A DNA stretch of 64,000 nucleotides from the NCBI GenBank assembly GCA_902762375.1, contig CACWNY010000020.1, positions 1 through 64,000 on the forward strand. The letters are read 5' to 3'. Shown here one piece after another: positions 8,166 through 17,308 of this stretch. The notes under the pieces are model-generated. The model did not search any database, was not told the origin of the DNA, and saw only the letters and a list, made by a program, of their open reading frames with translations. A program made the position numbers and the translations under genes. Numbering within the stretch: the first letter of the stretch is position 1; each line of letters begins with the position of its first letter. Source of the DNA: an uncultured Ruminococcus sp. Its GTDB lineage: Bacteria > Bacillota > Clostridia > Oscillospirales > Acutalibacteraceae.

Positions 8166-8615
8166 TCAGAAATTTTCTTTGGTTTCTAATGCGGTAATCA
8201 TGTTGACACGGTTCTGATGTCTGCCACCGTCAAAAGGGGTATGAAGAAAGATGTCTGCCAGTTTTACGGCTGTCTGTTCATCAATTACCCTGCCACCCAT
8301 ACAAAGTATGTTGGCATTGTTATGTCGCCTTGTCATTTCGGCACAAAATTCGTTGGTAACGACCGCCGCACGGATACCTTTGATTTTATTGGCTACCATA
8401 GAAACACCGATACCTGTTCCGCAACAGATAATACCCAGTTCACATTCTTTATCCGCAACAGACCTTGCGGCTTTTTCAGCGTAGACAGGATAATCAACGG
8501 ACTGTGTATCATATGTCCCGAAATCTTTATAGGAAATATGCTGAGTTTCCAGATAATTTCTGACAGCTTCTTTGATTTCGTAACCGCCGTGGTCACAAGC
8601 CAAAGCAATCATCAT
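8166..8615 (-). CDS. rpiB: Ribose-5-phosphate isomerase B
   Basis: 149-residue RpiB/LacAB-family sugar-phosphate isomerase interconverting ribose-5-P and ribulose-5-P, thereby feeding PRPP synthesis. ACDHGGYE opens the protein, ICCGTGIGVSMVANK contains the active-site cysteine segment, and RRHNNANILCMGGR follows. Two ATG codons are adjacent (8615 and 8612); AAGGA lies 10 nt before the first. It is first gene of rpiB-upp. Its upstream gap is entirely MPR copy 4, so no ordinary promoter was recognised. Confidence 0.94.
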   Translation of the reverse strand: MMIALACDHGGYEIKEAVRNYLETQHISYKDFGTYDTQSVDYPVYAEKAARSVADKECELGIICCGTGIGVSMVANKIKGIRAAVVTNEFCAEMTRRHNNANILCMGGRVIDEQTAVKLADIFLHTPFDGGRHQNRVNMITALETKENF

Positions 8616-8632
8616 TTTATAACATTCCTTTC

Positions 8633-8896
8633 CGTTTAAGGGTTGCCACCCTTAAAAATCCTGCCCAAAGGCTCCGCCTTTGGAAACCGCCAACTTTTTG
8701 AAAAAAGTTGGACAAAAACTTTTAAGGCTCACTTCGTTCGGAAATTTCCACTAAGTGTTGACGGTGATAATTAAAAGTTTTGTCCACTTTTTCAAAAGTG
8801 GTGGGGTCAAGGGGCAAAGCCCCTTGTGGGATTTTAAAGGGCAAAGCCCTTTAATGACTAAAAAATCAAAACAAAATTTGCGTAGGCAAATTTTGA
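8633..8896. repeat. MPR copy 4 (full, with P4)
   Basis: Left arm: P3 (AAGGGTTGCCACCCTT), P2 as CCAAAGGC/GCCTTTGG, P1 as CCAACTTT/AAAGTTGG. Centre: GGCTCACTTCGTTCGG. Right arm: P1 CCACTTTT/AAAAGTGG, P2, P3 and P4 (CAAAATTTGC/GCAAATTTTG). It is almost the whole rpiB-tsaB gap. Confidence 0.85.
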
Positions 8897-8929
8897 CAAT
8901 TCATTCTGAACAAAGTGAGAAATCTTTAA

Positions 8930-9646
8930 TCACGGATTGTTTTTCATTTTTTTCTGCAATTCTCTTTGTGCCTGCGGTAAGGCAAGATAGAGAGGTAAAA
9001 GTTGTTGAGCGGTGACAGTTTTTCCTGATTTTGCCAATTTTTCTCCTATAAGGGCAACACTGTTACTTTGTGGATAGCGTAAATGTTCGGGGGCAACTTC
9101 AAGGTTTGGGAGATGATGATTTAACAGGGAATAAGCCAGTTCACTGCCGTCACCTGAAAGTGTTATAGTTTCAGCGGAATAATTCTGACGGATAAAGGTG
9201 ATAATTTCGTCAGTGGATAAAGTCTGGTCGTTGGTCAGTCTGTCAACAGAGCCGTCCTTGTGACAGCGGAAAAAGGAACAGAAAAAGCGTTGACATCTTG
9301 CGTCAATGACACTGCATACCAGTGTATCACTGCCGTAAAAATTATAGGCGATTGCCTCCAGAGAAGAAACACCCACACAAGGTTTATTTTCGGCAAAAGA
9401 CAGACCTTTGATAGCCGAAATACCTATTCTCAGTCCCGTAAAAGAACCCGGACCTATAGACACGGCAAAACAATCCACATCTTTCAGAGAAAGGGAAGCT
9501 GTTTTCAGGAGATTTTCGGTCATAGGCATGAGGGTTGTGCTGTGGGTAAGACCTGCGTTGAGATAGAACTGTCCCAGAATTTTACCGTCACGAAGATAGG
9601 CCACCGAAACAGCTTTTGATGAGGAATCCATAGCCAGTATATTCAT
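8930..9646 (-). CDS. tsaB: tRNA threonylcarbamoyladenosine biosynthesis protein TsaB
   Basis: Inactive ASKHA-fold partner of TsaD in making the t6A37 modification of ANN-decoding tRNAs. It begins MNILAMDSSSK, then has SIGPGSFTGLRIG, the TsaB hallmark, near residue 70. The ATG at 9646 is preferred over an upstream ATG (9697), because 9697 would overlap tsaE by 47 bases while 9646 sits 4 nt after the tsaE stop and follows AAAGGTG. That gives 238 residues, the usual length. Last gene of fhs-tsaE-tsaB. Confidence 0.93.
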   Translation of the reverse strand: MNILAMDSSSKAVSVAYLRDGKILGQFYLNAGLTHSTTLMPMTENLLKTASLSLKDVDCFAVSIGPGSFTGLRIGISAIKGLSFAENKPCVGVSSLEAIAYNFYGSDTLVCSVIDARCQRFFCSFFRCHKDGSVDRLTNDQTLSTDEIITFIRQNYSAETITLSGDGSELAYSLLNHHLPNLEVAPEHLRYPQSNSVALIGEKLAKSGKTVTAQQLLPLYLALPQAQRELQKKMKNNP

Positions 9647-9650
9647 AAGA

Positions 9651-10076
9651 TTAGTCACACCTTTCGACAGTAAAAATTCTTTGATTTTCGTTATCACCTT
9701 TTGCGATAGTGATTTTTATACAGTTTTCAGGCAAGGCATTTTCGATATTTTCACTCCATTCAATGACAAGAATACCGTTATCCAGATAATCGAAAAATCC
9801 TATGGAGTACAAATCGTCCCAAGTGGAAATTCTGTACATATCAAAATGATATACCGTAAATCTGGCATGGTACTCATTGACAAGTGCAAATGTCGGACTG
9901 GACACACAATTTTCTGCCCCAAGTCCTTTGACAAGACCTGTAATGAAAGCCGTTTTTCCCATTCCCAGACCGCCGAATAAAGCAATGACTTCTGTACCAT
10001 TCAGACTTTTAGCAATCGTTTCACCAATGGTCAAAGTTTCTTCATAGGAATTACTTTTGTAAACAACACGGTTCAT
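9651..10076 (-). CDS. tsaE: tRNA threonylcarbamoyladenosine biosynthesis ATPase TsaE
   Basis: 141-residue P-loop ATPase that drives turnover of the TsaBDE complex in t6A synthesis. Walker A is GGLGMGKTAF near residue 36; SSPTFALVNEY and HFDMYR are family motifs. It starts 9 bp after the fhs stop and ends 4 bp before tsaB. TsaE plus TsaB as neighbours is the normal bacterial arrangement; tsaD is not in the window. Confidence 0.95.
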   Translation of the reverse strand: MNRVVYKSNSYEETLTIGETIAKSLNGTEVIALFGGLGMGKTAFITGLVKGLGAENCVSSPTFALVNEYHARFTVYHFDMYRISTWDDLYSIGFFDYLDNGILVIEWSENIENALPENCIKITIAKGDNENQRIFTVERCD

Positions 10077-10085
10077 AAGATAACC

Positions 10086-11753
10086 TCAGAATAGTCCTGA
10101 AATTACACCGTCTTCGCTGACATCAATTTTTTCAGCCGAAGGAACTTTCGGTAAGCCGGGCATAGTCATGATATCTCCCGTGTAGACAACTACAAACCCT
10201 GCACCATTGGAAAGTCTGACATCTCTTACGGTAACGGTAAATCCTTTGGGAACGCCGAGAAGTGACGGATTGTCAGAGAGAGAATATTGCGTTTTGGCAA
10301 TACATACAGGCATACTGTCACCACCAAGTTCGACAATTTTTTTCAGCGACTTTTCTGCCTGTGCCGTAAAGACAACATCATCAGCACGGTAAATTTCTGT
10401 AGCAACTTTTCTGACTTTTTCTTTCACGGAAAGATTATCTTCATACATAAAGTGGAAATGATTTTCCCTTTCGCAAGCCTCAGCGACTTTGGCAGCGAGT
10501 TCTCTGCCACCTTCACCGCCTTTGGCGAACATTTCAGCAGTAGCAAAATCAGCACCTTTTTCCTGACAGTACTCTCTGATATAATCAAGTTCTTCTTCTG
10601 TGTCGGTAAGGAACTTGTTGATAGCGACAACAACAGGAACACCGTATTTTCTCATATTGTCAATATGAACCCCTAAATTACCGATACCTTTTTTGAGTGC
10701 TTCAAGATTAGGATTACCTGTTTCTGTTTTGGGAACACCACCGTTGTATTTCAAAGCACGACAGGTTGCTACAATGACAATCGCATTCGGTGTCAGTCCT
10801 GCATAACGGCATTTGATATCGAGGAATTTTTCAGCCCCCAAATCTGAACCGAAACCAGCCTCCGTAATACAATAATCTGCCAGTTTCAAAGCCAGTTTCG
10901 TTGCTCTTACAGAGTTACAGCCGTGAGCAATATTGGCGAAAGGTCCTCCGTGCATGATAGCAGGTGTACCTTCTATGGTTTGTACAAGGTTAGGCATGAT
11001 AGCGTCTTTGAGTAAAGCAGTCATCGCACCGTCAGCCTTGATATCTTTGGCATATACAGGAGTGTCGTCATATTTATAGGCAACCAGAATTTTTCCCAGC
11101 CGTGCTTTCAGGTCTTTGATATCTGTGGCAAGACAGAGAATTGCCATAACTTCACTGGCAACAGTAATCTGGAAAGAATCTTCACGGGGAACACCGTTGA
11201 CTTTTCCACCCATACCACTGACAATAAAACGAAGTTGTCTGTCGTTCATATCCAGACATCTTTTAAATACTACTCTTCTGGGGTCAATACCGAGTACATT
11301 TCCCTGTTGAATGTGGTTGTCCAGCATAGCACACAAAAGATTGTTGGCTGATGTGATAGCGTGCATATCACCTGTAAAGTGCAGATTGATATCTTCCATA
11401 GGGAGTACTTGTGCATAACCGCCACCTGCAGCACCGCCTTTGATACCGAAAACAGGTCCTAAAGACGGTTCTCTTAATGCGATAACAGCATTTTTACCGA
11501 TTTTCGCCATAGCTTCACCAAGACCTGTAGTAACGGTAGTTTTTCCCTCACCTGCAGGCGTAGGGTTGATAGCTGTAACCAGTACCAGTTTGCCGTTGGG
11601 GTTATCTTTGACCCGTTTAAACAGCGACTGATTAAGTTTTGCTTTATATCTTCCGTAAAGTTCCAGTTCGTCATCAAGTATACCCAGTTCATGGGCAACA
11701 TCAGTAATTGGTCTTAATGCGGTTTGTTGAGCAATTTCAATGTCAGAAAGCAT
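10086..11753 (-). CDS. fhs: Formate-tetrahydrofolate ligase
   Basis: Makes 10-formyl-tetrahydrofolate from formate, ATP and THF, supplying purine and formyl-Met synthesis and the Wood-Ljungdahl methyl branch in anaerobes. The 555 residues are full length. The ATP loop [11 protein letters not shown] is near residue 65, followed by [19 protein letters not shown] and [20 protein letters not shown] lies 7 nt before the ATG. A consensus-like promoter sits about 30 bp upstream, leaving no room for a THF riboswitch. Heads fhs-tsaE-tsaB. Confidence 0.97.
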   Translation of the reverse strand: MLSDIEIAQQTALRPITDVAHELGILDDELELYGRYKAKLNQSLFKRVKDNPNGKLVLVTAINPTPAGEGKTTVTTGLGEAMAKIGKNAVIALREPSLGPVFGIKGGAAGGGYAQVLPMEDINLHFTGDMHAITSANNLLCAMLDNHIQQGNVLGIDPRRVVFKRCLDMNDRQLRFIVSGMGGKVNGVPREDSFQITVASEVMAILCLATDIKDLKARLGKILVAYKYDDTPVYAKDIKADGAMTALLKDAIMPNLVQTIEGTPAIMHGGPFANIAHGCNSVRATKLALKLADYCITEAGFGSDLGAEKFLDIKCRYAGLTPNAIVIVATCRALKYNGGVPKTETGNPNLEALKKGIGNLGVHIDNMRKYGVPVVVAINKFLTDTEEELDYIREYCQEKGADFATAEMFAKGGEGGRELAAKVAEACERENHFHFMYEDNLSVKEKVRKVATEIYRADDVVFTAQAEKSLKKIVELGGDSMPVCIAKTQYSLSDNPSLLGVPKGFTVTVRDVRLSNGAGFVVVYTGDIMTMPGLPKVPSAEKIDVSEDGVISGLF

Positions 11754-11783
11754 AAAAAAGCACCTCCGTTAAATAATATCAAG

Positions 11784-11812
11784 ATTATAGCATATCTGTA
11801 ATTTTTTAACAA
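11784..11812 (-). promoter_or_regulatory. Sigma-A promoter of fhs-tsaE-tsaB
   Basis: On the minus strand TTGTTA (11807-11812) and TATAAT (11784-11789) are separated by 17 bp, giving a leader of only about 25 nt. Confidence 0.75.
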
Positions 11813-11833
11813 GTCTGTCCGTCAAAATAATTC

Positions 11834-11899
11834 AGTTTAAGGGTTGTCGCCCTTAAACTCCTCAAATACAAATCAAAATTTGCGTAAGCAAATTTTGTC
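11834..11899. repeat. MPR copy 5 (fragment, P3 and P4 only)
   Basis: P3 as AAGGGTTGTCGCCCTT and P4 as CAAAATTTGC/GCAAATTTTG, between divergent promoters of fhs and the DUF1624 gene. Confidence 0.8.
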
Positions 11900-11911
11900 T
11901 GAATGTAATCC

Positions 11912-11941
11912 TTTACAACTTCATTTAAGGTATGTTATACT
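11912..11941 (+). promoter_or_regulatory. Sigma-A promoter of the DUF1624 gene
   Basis: TTTACA (11912-11917), 18-bp spacer, TATACT (11936-11941), 48 bp upstream of ATG 11990. Confidence 0.6.
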
Positions 11942-11989
11942 AATTTTACTGGATTGTTAATGATAAAACAAGTAGCAAAGGAATTTTTT

Positions 11990-12733
11990 ATGAACTCAAA
12001 ACGAATATGTCTGTTTGACGAAATACGGGGATTTGCTGTTATTCTGATGGTGATATACCATACATTGTTTTCGATGGTTTTTATTTTTGAAAGTGAAAAA
12101 CTTTATCCGCTGATGATGAAGATTATGCCCTATGAACCGCTTATTCCGATACTGTTTATCAGTATTTGCGGAATAGTCTGTTCTTTCAGCAGAAGTAACC
12201 TGAAAAGAGGAATAAGAATTTTTGTTCTGGCAATCATTGTGACGGTGGTGACCTATGTTTTTATGCCTGAAATGACCATCTTTTTTGGAATATTGCACTT
12301 TTTGGGGATAGTATTGATGATTTATGTTCTCACCGAAAAACTGACGGACAAAATTAACAGAATGTATGGTATGATTGTCAGTGTATTGTTGTTTGTGGTG
12401 TTTTATAATGTTCCGCAACGCTATATAGGTATTCTGCCGTACCCATATATCCGTATACCTGACGCACTGTATCAATATTACTGGCTGTCTTTTATAGGAT
12501 TTCCCAGTGCGGACTTTACCTCTGGAGATTATTTTCCATTAATCCCGTATATTTTCCTGTTTTTCTCTGGAGTATTCTTAGGAAAAACGATTAAGGGAAA
12601 AGAACTGCCGTCATTTTTTTATCAGTCTTATCTTCCGCCACTGGACTTCATCGGCAGACACGCTTTAGTGATTTATCTGTTACATCAACCGCTGATTATA
12701 GGCATTTTGTACATGATAAATCTGAGTGGTTAA
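11990..12733 (+). CDS. DUF1624 / heparan-alpha-glucosaminide N-acetyltransferase-like membrane protein
   Basis: 247 residues with about seven membrane segments. FDEIRGFAVILMVIYH at residues 9-24 matches the N-terminal signature of the DUF1624 family, related to the lysosomal enzyme that acetylates glucosamine across a membrane. The C-terminus has GRHALVIYLLHQPLI, also typical. ATG 11990 is chosen over 11954 because AAAGGA precedes it at proper distance. A role in acylating a surface sugar is inferred. Monocistronic; MPR copy 6 begins after the stop. Confidence 0.78.
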   Translation: MNSKRICLFDEIRGFAVILMVIYHTLFSMVFIFESEKLYPLMMKIMPYEPLIPILFISICGIVCSFSRSNLKRGIRIFVLAIIVTVVTYVFMPEMTIFFGILHFLGIVLMIYVLTEKLTDKINRMYGMIVSVLLFVVFYNVPQRYIGILPYPYIRIPDALYQYYWLSFIGFPSADFTSGDYFPLIPYIFLFFSGVFLGKTIKGKELPSFFYQSYLPPLDFIGRHALVIYLLHQPLIIGILYMINLSG

Positions 12734-12734
12734 A

Positions 12735-12888
12735 AATCAACTAGTTATTGTCAAAATTTGCTTATGCAAATTTTGTTTTGTATTTGGGGAGTTTAAGGGC
12801 TTCGCCCTTAAAAATCCCACAAGGGGCTTTGCCCCTTGACCCCACCACTTTTGAAAAAGTGGACAAAACTTTTAGTTGTCATAGCTAT
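12735..12888. repeat. MPR copy 6 (half) and AT-rich tail to 13088
   Basis: Minus-oriented arm P4-P3-P2-P1 ending in the TTTAGTTGTCATAGCT edge. From 12889 to 13088 the DNA is very AT-rich with no gene. An unused AAGGAG at about 13010 is not followed by a start codon. Confidence 0.82.
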
Positions 12889-13088
12889 ATGAAAAAATAA
12901 TTCAACTATTCAGTTGAAAAAAATCACCAAACACGGGGTTTTCAGAAATTATTAAGTCAAATTTATAGCTAATTTATAAAAATAAATATAATATATTGGA
13001 TAAAATCACAAGGAGAATTTTATATTTAAAACAAAAGAATTGAAATATTGTACATTATTACGAAAATTTAAATTAATTATTAAATTTC

Positions 13089-13117
13089 TTGCAAATAAGG
13101 TTACAATATTGTATAAT
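13089..13117 (+). promoter_or_regulatory. Sigma-A promoter of the large CBM26-like surface protein
   Basis: TTGCAA (13089-13094) and TATAAT (13112-13117) with 17-bp spacing. The TTG of the -35 box opens a longer in-frame reading frame, which is therefore not the gene start. Confidence 0.8.
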
Positions 13118-13175
13118 GTTTATGCGAAGGTTATTCTTCGGATGTATATATTTTTATAAGGAGGAAAAAAAACAA

Positions 13176-14900
13176 ATGTCCAAGAAAAAAGTACTTAGCG
13201 TTGTATTGACGGCTGCAATGATTACTTCTGTAGCGGTTACATCAGCAATCAGCACCTCAGCAGATGATGTTCGTGGTACAGTATACTTCGATGCAACAGG
13301 TCCGCTGGAAGGAGCTCAGAGAAACACTTACTACTGCTATATGTGGGGTAGTGACGGTTCAGGTAATATCGCAGAGTGGAATGCAAAATCTCTCAAAATG
13401 CAGAAGGTAGACGGTGAGGAGAATTTATACTCCTACGATGTTCCTAAAAACGATGTCAATGTAGACCTTGTTATCTTCAATGCTCTCGGCAAAGGTCAGA
13501 CCTACGACACAACATTCAGTGAATCATGCTATGGTGATACCGCTTATGTTACTGACGAAGTTCTGGAAAATCCTGTAGACTCCGCTCAGACTTGTCTGGC
13601 TTGTGCTTGGAAAAACAACCCTCAGGAAGGGGCTCACATTTCCATCACATCAACAGGTAAAGTTCAGGGTGTAGGTATTCTTTCCACAGAAACACCTGAA
13701 AGTATCACAGATGCTTTCATTGCACAGTACAAAGCTGGTATGGAAGAAGGCAAAACAGGTTATGATAACCCTGACCTCGTAACAGACGCTGCTCGTGCTG
13801 ACTTTATTGCAAAGATTAACGAAATCATTGCTAACGCTCCCGAAAAACCCACTGCTGACCCTGAAAAACCTACAGAAGAAGCAACAAAAGAAACACCTAC
13901 AGAAAAAGCTCCCGAAGTTCCTACAGAAAAAGCTACCGAAAAAACACCTGATACTCCGTCAACAGACGGTCTGCTTAAAGGACTTCCGCTTCCTGCAAAT
14001 CTGAATCTTCCCGCTAAAGATACAAATCCTGATGCTACTTATCAGGGCTGGGACGGTTACTACAATGTCTATTACTTTGAAGCTCCCACAGAATGGATTA
14101 CCGAACACAAAGACGCTAAAGAAAGCGGTTGGGAAATCGGTTTCTATTGGTTCACAGGTTCTATGAACAACGGCGACTGGCCGGGTGAAAAGGCTACCAA
14201 ACTTGAAGGCACAGACAATATCTACTATGCTTTTGCTCCCACATATGCTAACAGCATTATCTGGAACAATGGTATCAGTGATAAAGTTGAAGAAAACAAG
14301 AAATTCAAATTACAGACAAAAGATACTAATGTTGATGACTCTACACTGAACTCTCTTGCAGACATTCTCTATGAAGAGGACGACAGCATTGACGGTGGTG
14401 TACCTGTAGCAGGTTGTCTGGCTTATGTATCCAGCGTTGAAAAGACAGTAAATGGTCTTACAGGTGAAGAACAGGATGTTTACAATGTAGGCTGGAAATT
14501 CTTCAACCCTCGTACAGGCGAAACAACTACAACCGCTTTGAAAAATGCTGACGGTACATATAAGACTGTTTCAGGCGAAAAATACGGTTATGAAGTAATT
14601 GCTTGTAACCCCTACTTCGATATGGATTATGATTATGTAAACGAAGATGCAGAAGTTCCTACAACTAATGGCGTAGCTACCCTTCCTCCTGCTGGTGAAA
14701 GTACTCAGGCTGGCGGTCAGAGTGGTTCAGGTACAGCTGCAACAAATGCTGCAGGTAACAACAATGCTTCCAATACAACAAGCGGTGCAACAGTTAATAC
14801 CGCTGAAGGTGCAACTGTTGTAGTTCTTGGCACAGTTCTTGTTGCTGCTATGGGTATCGCTTTTGTCGCTCGCAAAAGAAAGGAATCTGAACAGGCTTGA
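13176..14900 (+). CDS. Secreted membrane-anchored protein with two CBM26-like starch-binding-type modules
   Basis: 574 residues. Signal peptide 1-29 (cleavage near STSA/DD). Module 1, about 33-200, has the pattern VYFD, YYCYMW, LVIFNALGKGQTYD, CYGDTAYV and ENPVDS. A Pro/Thr/Glu/Lys linker spans about 220-264. Module 2, about 285-430, reads YYNVYYFEAP, GFYWFTG, GDWPGEKATKL and IIWNNG, the aromatic and WPG pattern of CBM26-type starch-binding modules. A Thr/Ala/Gly/Asn-rich stalk leads to one membrane helix (about 545-566) and the basic tail RKRKES. No catalytic domain or dockerin is seen. ATG 13176 follows AAGGAGG by 11 nt. Starch binding is inferred. First of three related genes. Confidence 0.72.
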   Translation: MSKKKVLSVVLTAAMITSVAVTSAISTSADDVRGTVYFDATGPLEGAQRNTYYCYMWGSDGSGNIAEWNAKSLKMQKVDGEENLYSYDVPKNDVNVDLVIFNALGKGQTYDTTFSESCYGDTAYVTDEVLENPVDSAQTCLACAWKNNPQEGAHISITSTGKVQGVGILSTETPESITDAFIAQYKAGMEEGKTGYDNPDLVTDAARADFIAKINEIIANAPEKPTADPEKPTEEATKETPTEKAPEVPTEKATEKTPDTPSTDGLLKGLPLPANLNLPAKDTNPDATYQGWDGYYNVYYFEAPTEWITEHKDAKESGWEIGFYWFTGSMNNGDWPGEKATKLEGTDNIYYAFAPTYANSIIWNNGISDKVEENKKFKLQTKDTNVDDSTLNSLADILYEEDDSIDGGVPVAGCLAYVSSVEKTVNGLTGEEQDVYNVGWKFFNPRTGETTTTALKNADGTYKTVSGEKYGYEVIACNPYFDMDYDYVNEDAEVPTTNGVATLPPAGESTQAGGQSGSGTAATNAAGNNNASNTTSGATVNTAEGATVVVLGTVLVAAMGIAFVARKRKESEQA

Positions 14901-14949
14901 TTTCAGGTCTGTTGTATCAGATAAAACTCTCTGACGAATGAGTTAATCG

Positions 14950-14983
14950 AAAGGTGTGTGTTTCGACACGCACCTTTTGGTTT
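14950..14983 (+). terminator. Rho-independent terminator
   Basis: AAAGGTGTGTG pairs with CACGCACCTTT across a 6-nt loop (one G-U pair), followed by TTTTGGTTT. Confidence 0.8.
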
Positions 14984-14991
14984 AGGCATTT

Positions 14992-15021
14992 TTTACCGAA
15001 ATGACAGTATGGCATGATAAT
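14992..15021 (+). promoter_or_regulatory. Probable promoter of the second surface-protein gene
   Basis: TTTACC (14992-14997), 18 bp, GATAAT (15016-15021), 43 bp before the ATG. Confidence 0.5.
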
Positions 15022-15064
15022 TTCGTGAGATATTATTCACGCAAAAAAGGAGTGGAAGATTATC

Positions 15065-15985
15065 ATGAAAAAGAAATTTCTGAGTATTTTAACTACTGTA
15101 TCTTTGCTTGGTACAATGGCTTGTACAGGTGCGGTAAGTTCATTGGCTTTTACAGGCGAAGAGATTTATTTTGAAGTGCCTGAATACTGGCAGGAAAACA
15201 ATGAATACTTATATGTGCATTTTTGGGACGATATAAAAGGTGAAAGTCCTTATGAATGGCACAGCAAAAATCAGAAAATGACATGGATAGCAGGTGAAGA
15301 AATCGCTACCTATTCCATACCCGATGGTGACTGGAATGTGTTGATTATTTCGGGCAATTCAGGTATGCAGACGGCAAATCTGGTATTCAATGCAGACTGT
15401 ATAGGAGATACCTGTTACATTCCCGATGAGGCTGAATTGCTGACAGCTCCGTCAGATTCATCTCAGACCGTTTATCCGATAGCGTGGAGAAATCATACAG
15501 AATACGGTATGCAGAAATGGATAACTCCACTGGGAAATATTGTGGGGACAACATTGTTGGCAGGACAGACTAATCAGGATTTGTACGACCGATTTGTTGT
15601 TCTTTATGAGGGAGAAGAAAAAGTAGAGGACTGGAACACTTCCAAAGCGGAAATTGTAGGCAAAGACTGGGCAACAGTGAAAAAGGAACTGGCAGAAGAA
15701 CTCGGTCTGAATACGGTTGAACCCGCTACCGAAAAAACAACAGATATTTCCACAGATACTCCTACAGACGCTCCTACAAATACCCCCACAGATACGCCTA
15801 CTGCTATTTCTACAAATGCTCCTACGGATACTCCCACAACTATTCTTGAAAATAATAATTCGTCATCAACTGTAAGTGGTAAAGTAGTGAACACATCAGA
15901 CAGAAATATAATGGCTGTACTTTCAACTGTACTTGCGGTTGCGTTCGGGGTAGCTTTTGTATCACGCAGAAAAAAAGAAAATTAA
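15065..15985 (+). CDS. Secreted membrane-anchored protein with one CBM26-like module (paralogue 2)
   Basis: 306 residues. Signal peptide about 1-29. One module (about 31-215) is alignable with module 1 of the preceding gene and with the next gene: IYFEVPEYW, YVHFWDD, KMTW, DWNVLIISGNSGMQT, CIGDTCYIPDE and AWRN. The linker is a run of degenerate T(D/N)(T/A)PT repeats (about 223-262). A membrane helix and SRRKKEN tail end the protein. AAGGAG precedes the ATG by 11 nt. The conserved Trp/Tyr residues suggest glycan binding, but the ligand is not shown. Confidence 0.68.
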   Translation: MKKKFLSILTTVSLLGTMACTGAVSSLAFTGEEIYFEVPEYWQENNEYLYVHFWDDIKGESPYEWHSKNQKMTWIAGEEIATYSIPDGDWNVLIISGNSGMQTANLVFNADCIGDTCYIPDEAELLTAPSDSSQTVYPIAWRNHTEYGMQKWITPLGNIVGTTLLAGQTNQDLYDRFVVLYEGEEKVEDWNTSKAEIVGKDWATVKKELAEELGLNTVEPATEKTTDISTDTPTDAPTNTPTDTPTAISTNAPTDTPTTILENNNSSSTVSGKVVNTSDRNIMAVLSTVLAVAFGVAFVSRRKKEN

Positions 15986-15998
15986 AAGCTGTATTGGT

Positions 15999-16130
15999 CA
16001 GGACAAACGCATGAATTAACAAAGTGTAAATTTTTTATGATGTATTTGTTAAGTCGTGAATAGAACATCACTTTTGAATGTTTAGTATTATTCACAAGTT
16101 CATAAAAAATTAACTCATGCGTTTGTCCTG
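15999..16130. mobile_element. 132-bp MITE-like element with 10-bp target duplication
   Basis: Terminal inverted repeats of about 21 bp with one mismatch begin CAGGACAAACGCATGA at the left and end TCATGCGTTTGTCCTG at the right. The element is bounded on both sides by the exact direct repeat CTGTATTGGT (15989-15998 and 16131-16140). There is no open frame inside. Length, TIRs and duplication fit a non-autonomous transposon. It fills most of the gap between surface-protein genes 2 and 3. Confidence 0.8.
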
Positions 16131-16252
16131 CTGTATTGGTAAGTTGTGAGTGAAACAGAGTAAAAAAATTTACTTTGTGTAAATAATACAAAAAGCCTAT
16201 GACAGATTTTACGCAAAAGATGTTTTTTCAGCTACTTTTTTTTAAAAATCTG

Positions 16253-16281
16253 TTGCTAAATTTTTAAAAATATTATATAAT
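16253..16281 (+). promoter_or_regulatory. Sigma-A promoter of the third surface-protein gene
   Basis: TTGCTA (16253-16258), 17 bp, TATAAT (16276-16281), 57 bp upstream of ATG. Confidence 0.75.
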
Positions 16282-16338
16282 AAAGACACAGAAGCGTTTA
16301 TGCTTTGCAGTCTATATATTATTGGAGGAGATTAAATA

Positions 16339-17274
16339 ATGAAGAAAAAAGTATTAAGTGTCATTACTTCAGTTGCTGTACTTGGTTCATTAGCTTGTGC
16401 AAGTGCTGTAAGTTCTTCCGCTTTCTCAGGTGAGATTAAGTTTGAAGTCACAGATAACCTTGCCAGAGCTAACAAGACTTTCTATGCTCATATCTGGAAT
16501 GGTCTTCCCGGTGGACAGGGTCTGTATCAGTGGCAGACTAAAGACGAAAAAATGACATGGAAAAGCGGTGACGCAACAGCTACTTACAATGTTCCTGAAG
16601 GCGATTGGAACTTGATTATCATTTCCAGTAACACAGGTTTCCAGACATATGATACCGTATTCAATGCAAACTGTATTGGTGATACTTGCTATGTTATGGA
16701 CGAAACATTCGAAAACCCTGTTGACTCTACAAAGAGTGCTAAAGGTCTTGGCTGGAGAAACAACCCTGATTGTGGTCCTCACATTGTTATTTCATCTTTG
16801 GGTAATGTTATCGGTTCAGCTTATCTTCCCGGTGAAACCAATCAGAATCTTTATGACGGCTTCGTAAAGAAATATGACATTAACAATGTATCTAACGGCG
16901 ATGACCTCCTTAACTGGAATGACCCTGGTAATGGTCAGCAGGTAACTGGTAAAGATTGGGAAACCATCAAAAAGGAAGTTGCTGAAAAATTGGGTGTCCA
17001 GACTTCTTCAAGCGAAGAACCTACAGAAGCTGCTACTTCTGCTCCTGCATCATCTTCAGATTCTGGTTCTTCTTCAAATACCAACACTTCTTCTAATAGT
17101 GGTTCATCAAGTAATACAAGTTCTTCATCAAGTAGCAGCAGCGGTTCAACAAGCACAACAGGAACATCAACAACTACTACAACAGGTGATACAACTCCTG
17201 TAGTTGGTTTGTTCGCTACGCTTGCAGGTGCTTTAGGTGTGGTATTTCTTGCTCGCAAAAAGGCTACAAAATAA
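16339..17274 (+). CDS. Secreted membrane-anchored protein with one CBM26-like module (paralogue 3)
   Basis: 311 residues. Signal peptide about 1-29, then a module (about 31-225) sharing IKFEV, YAHIWNG, KMTW, DWNLIIISSNTGFQTYD, CIGDTCYVMDE, ENPVDS and GWRNNP with the two genes before it. The linker here is Ser/Thr-rich rather than Pro/Thr. The C-terminus reads TTTGDTTPV, a hydrophobic helix and LARKKATK. GGAGGAG lies 9 nt before the ATG. It has its own promoter and terminator, so the trio are separate units. Codon use is richer in GCT/GGT than the neighbourhood, which suggests high expression. Confidence 0.7.
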   Translation: MKKKVLSVITSVAVLGSLACASAVSSSAFSGEIKFEVTDNLARANKTFYAHIWNGLPGGQGLYQWQTKDEKMTWKSGDATATYNVPEGDWNLIIISSNTGFQTYDTVFNANCIGDTCYVMDETFENPVDSTKSAKGLGWRNNPDCGPHIVISSLGNVIGSAYLPGETNQNLYDGFVKKYDINNVSNGDDLLNWNDPGNGQQVTGKDWETIKKEVAEKLGVQTSSSEEPTEAATSAPASSSDSGSSSNTNTSSNSGSSSNTSSSSSSSSGSTSTTGTSTTTTTGDTTPVVGLFATLAGALGVVFLARKKATK

Positions 17275-17308
17275 TTCAAAGTAACTTTTCGTGATTACAC
17301 AAATAGTT

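Noticed and set aside
11754-11830. Possible tetrahydrofolate riboswitch before fhs
   Set aside because: The promoter leaves a leader of about 25 nt, too short for the riboswitch.
13089-13175. Upstream extension of the first surface protein
   Set aside because: The in-frame TTG at 13089 is the -35 box of the promoter, and ATG 13176 has an AAGGAGG and begins the signal peptide.
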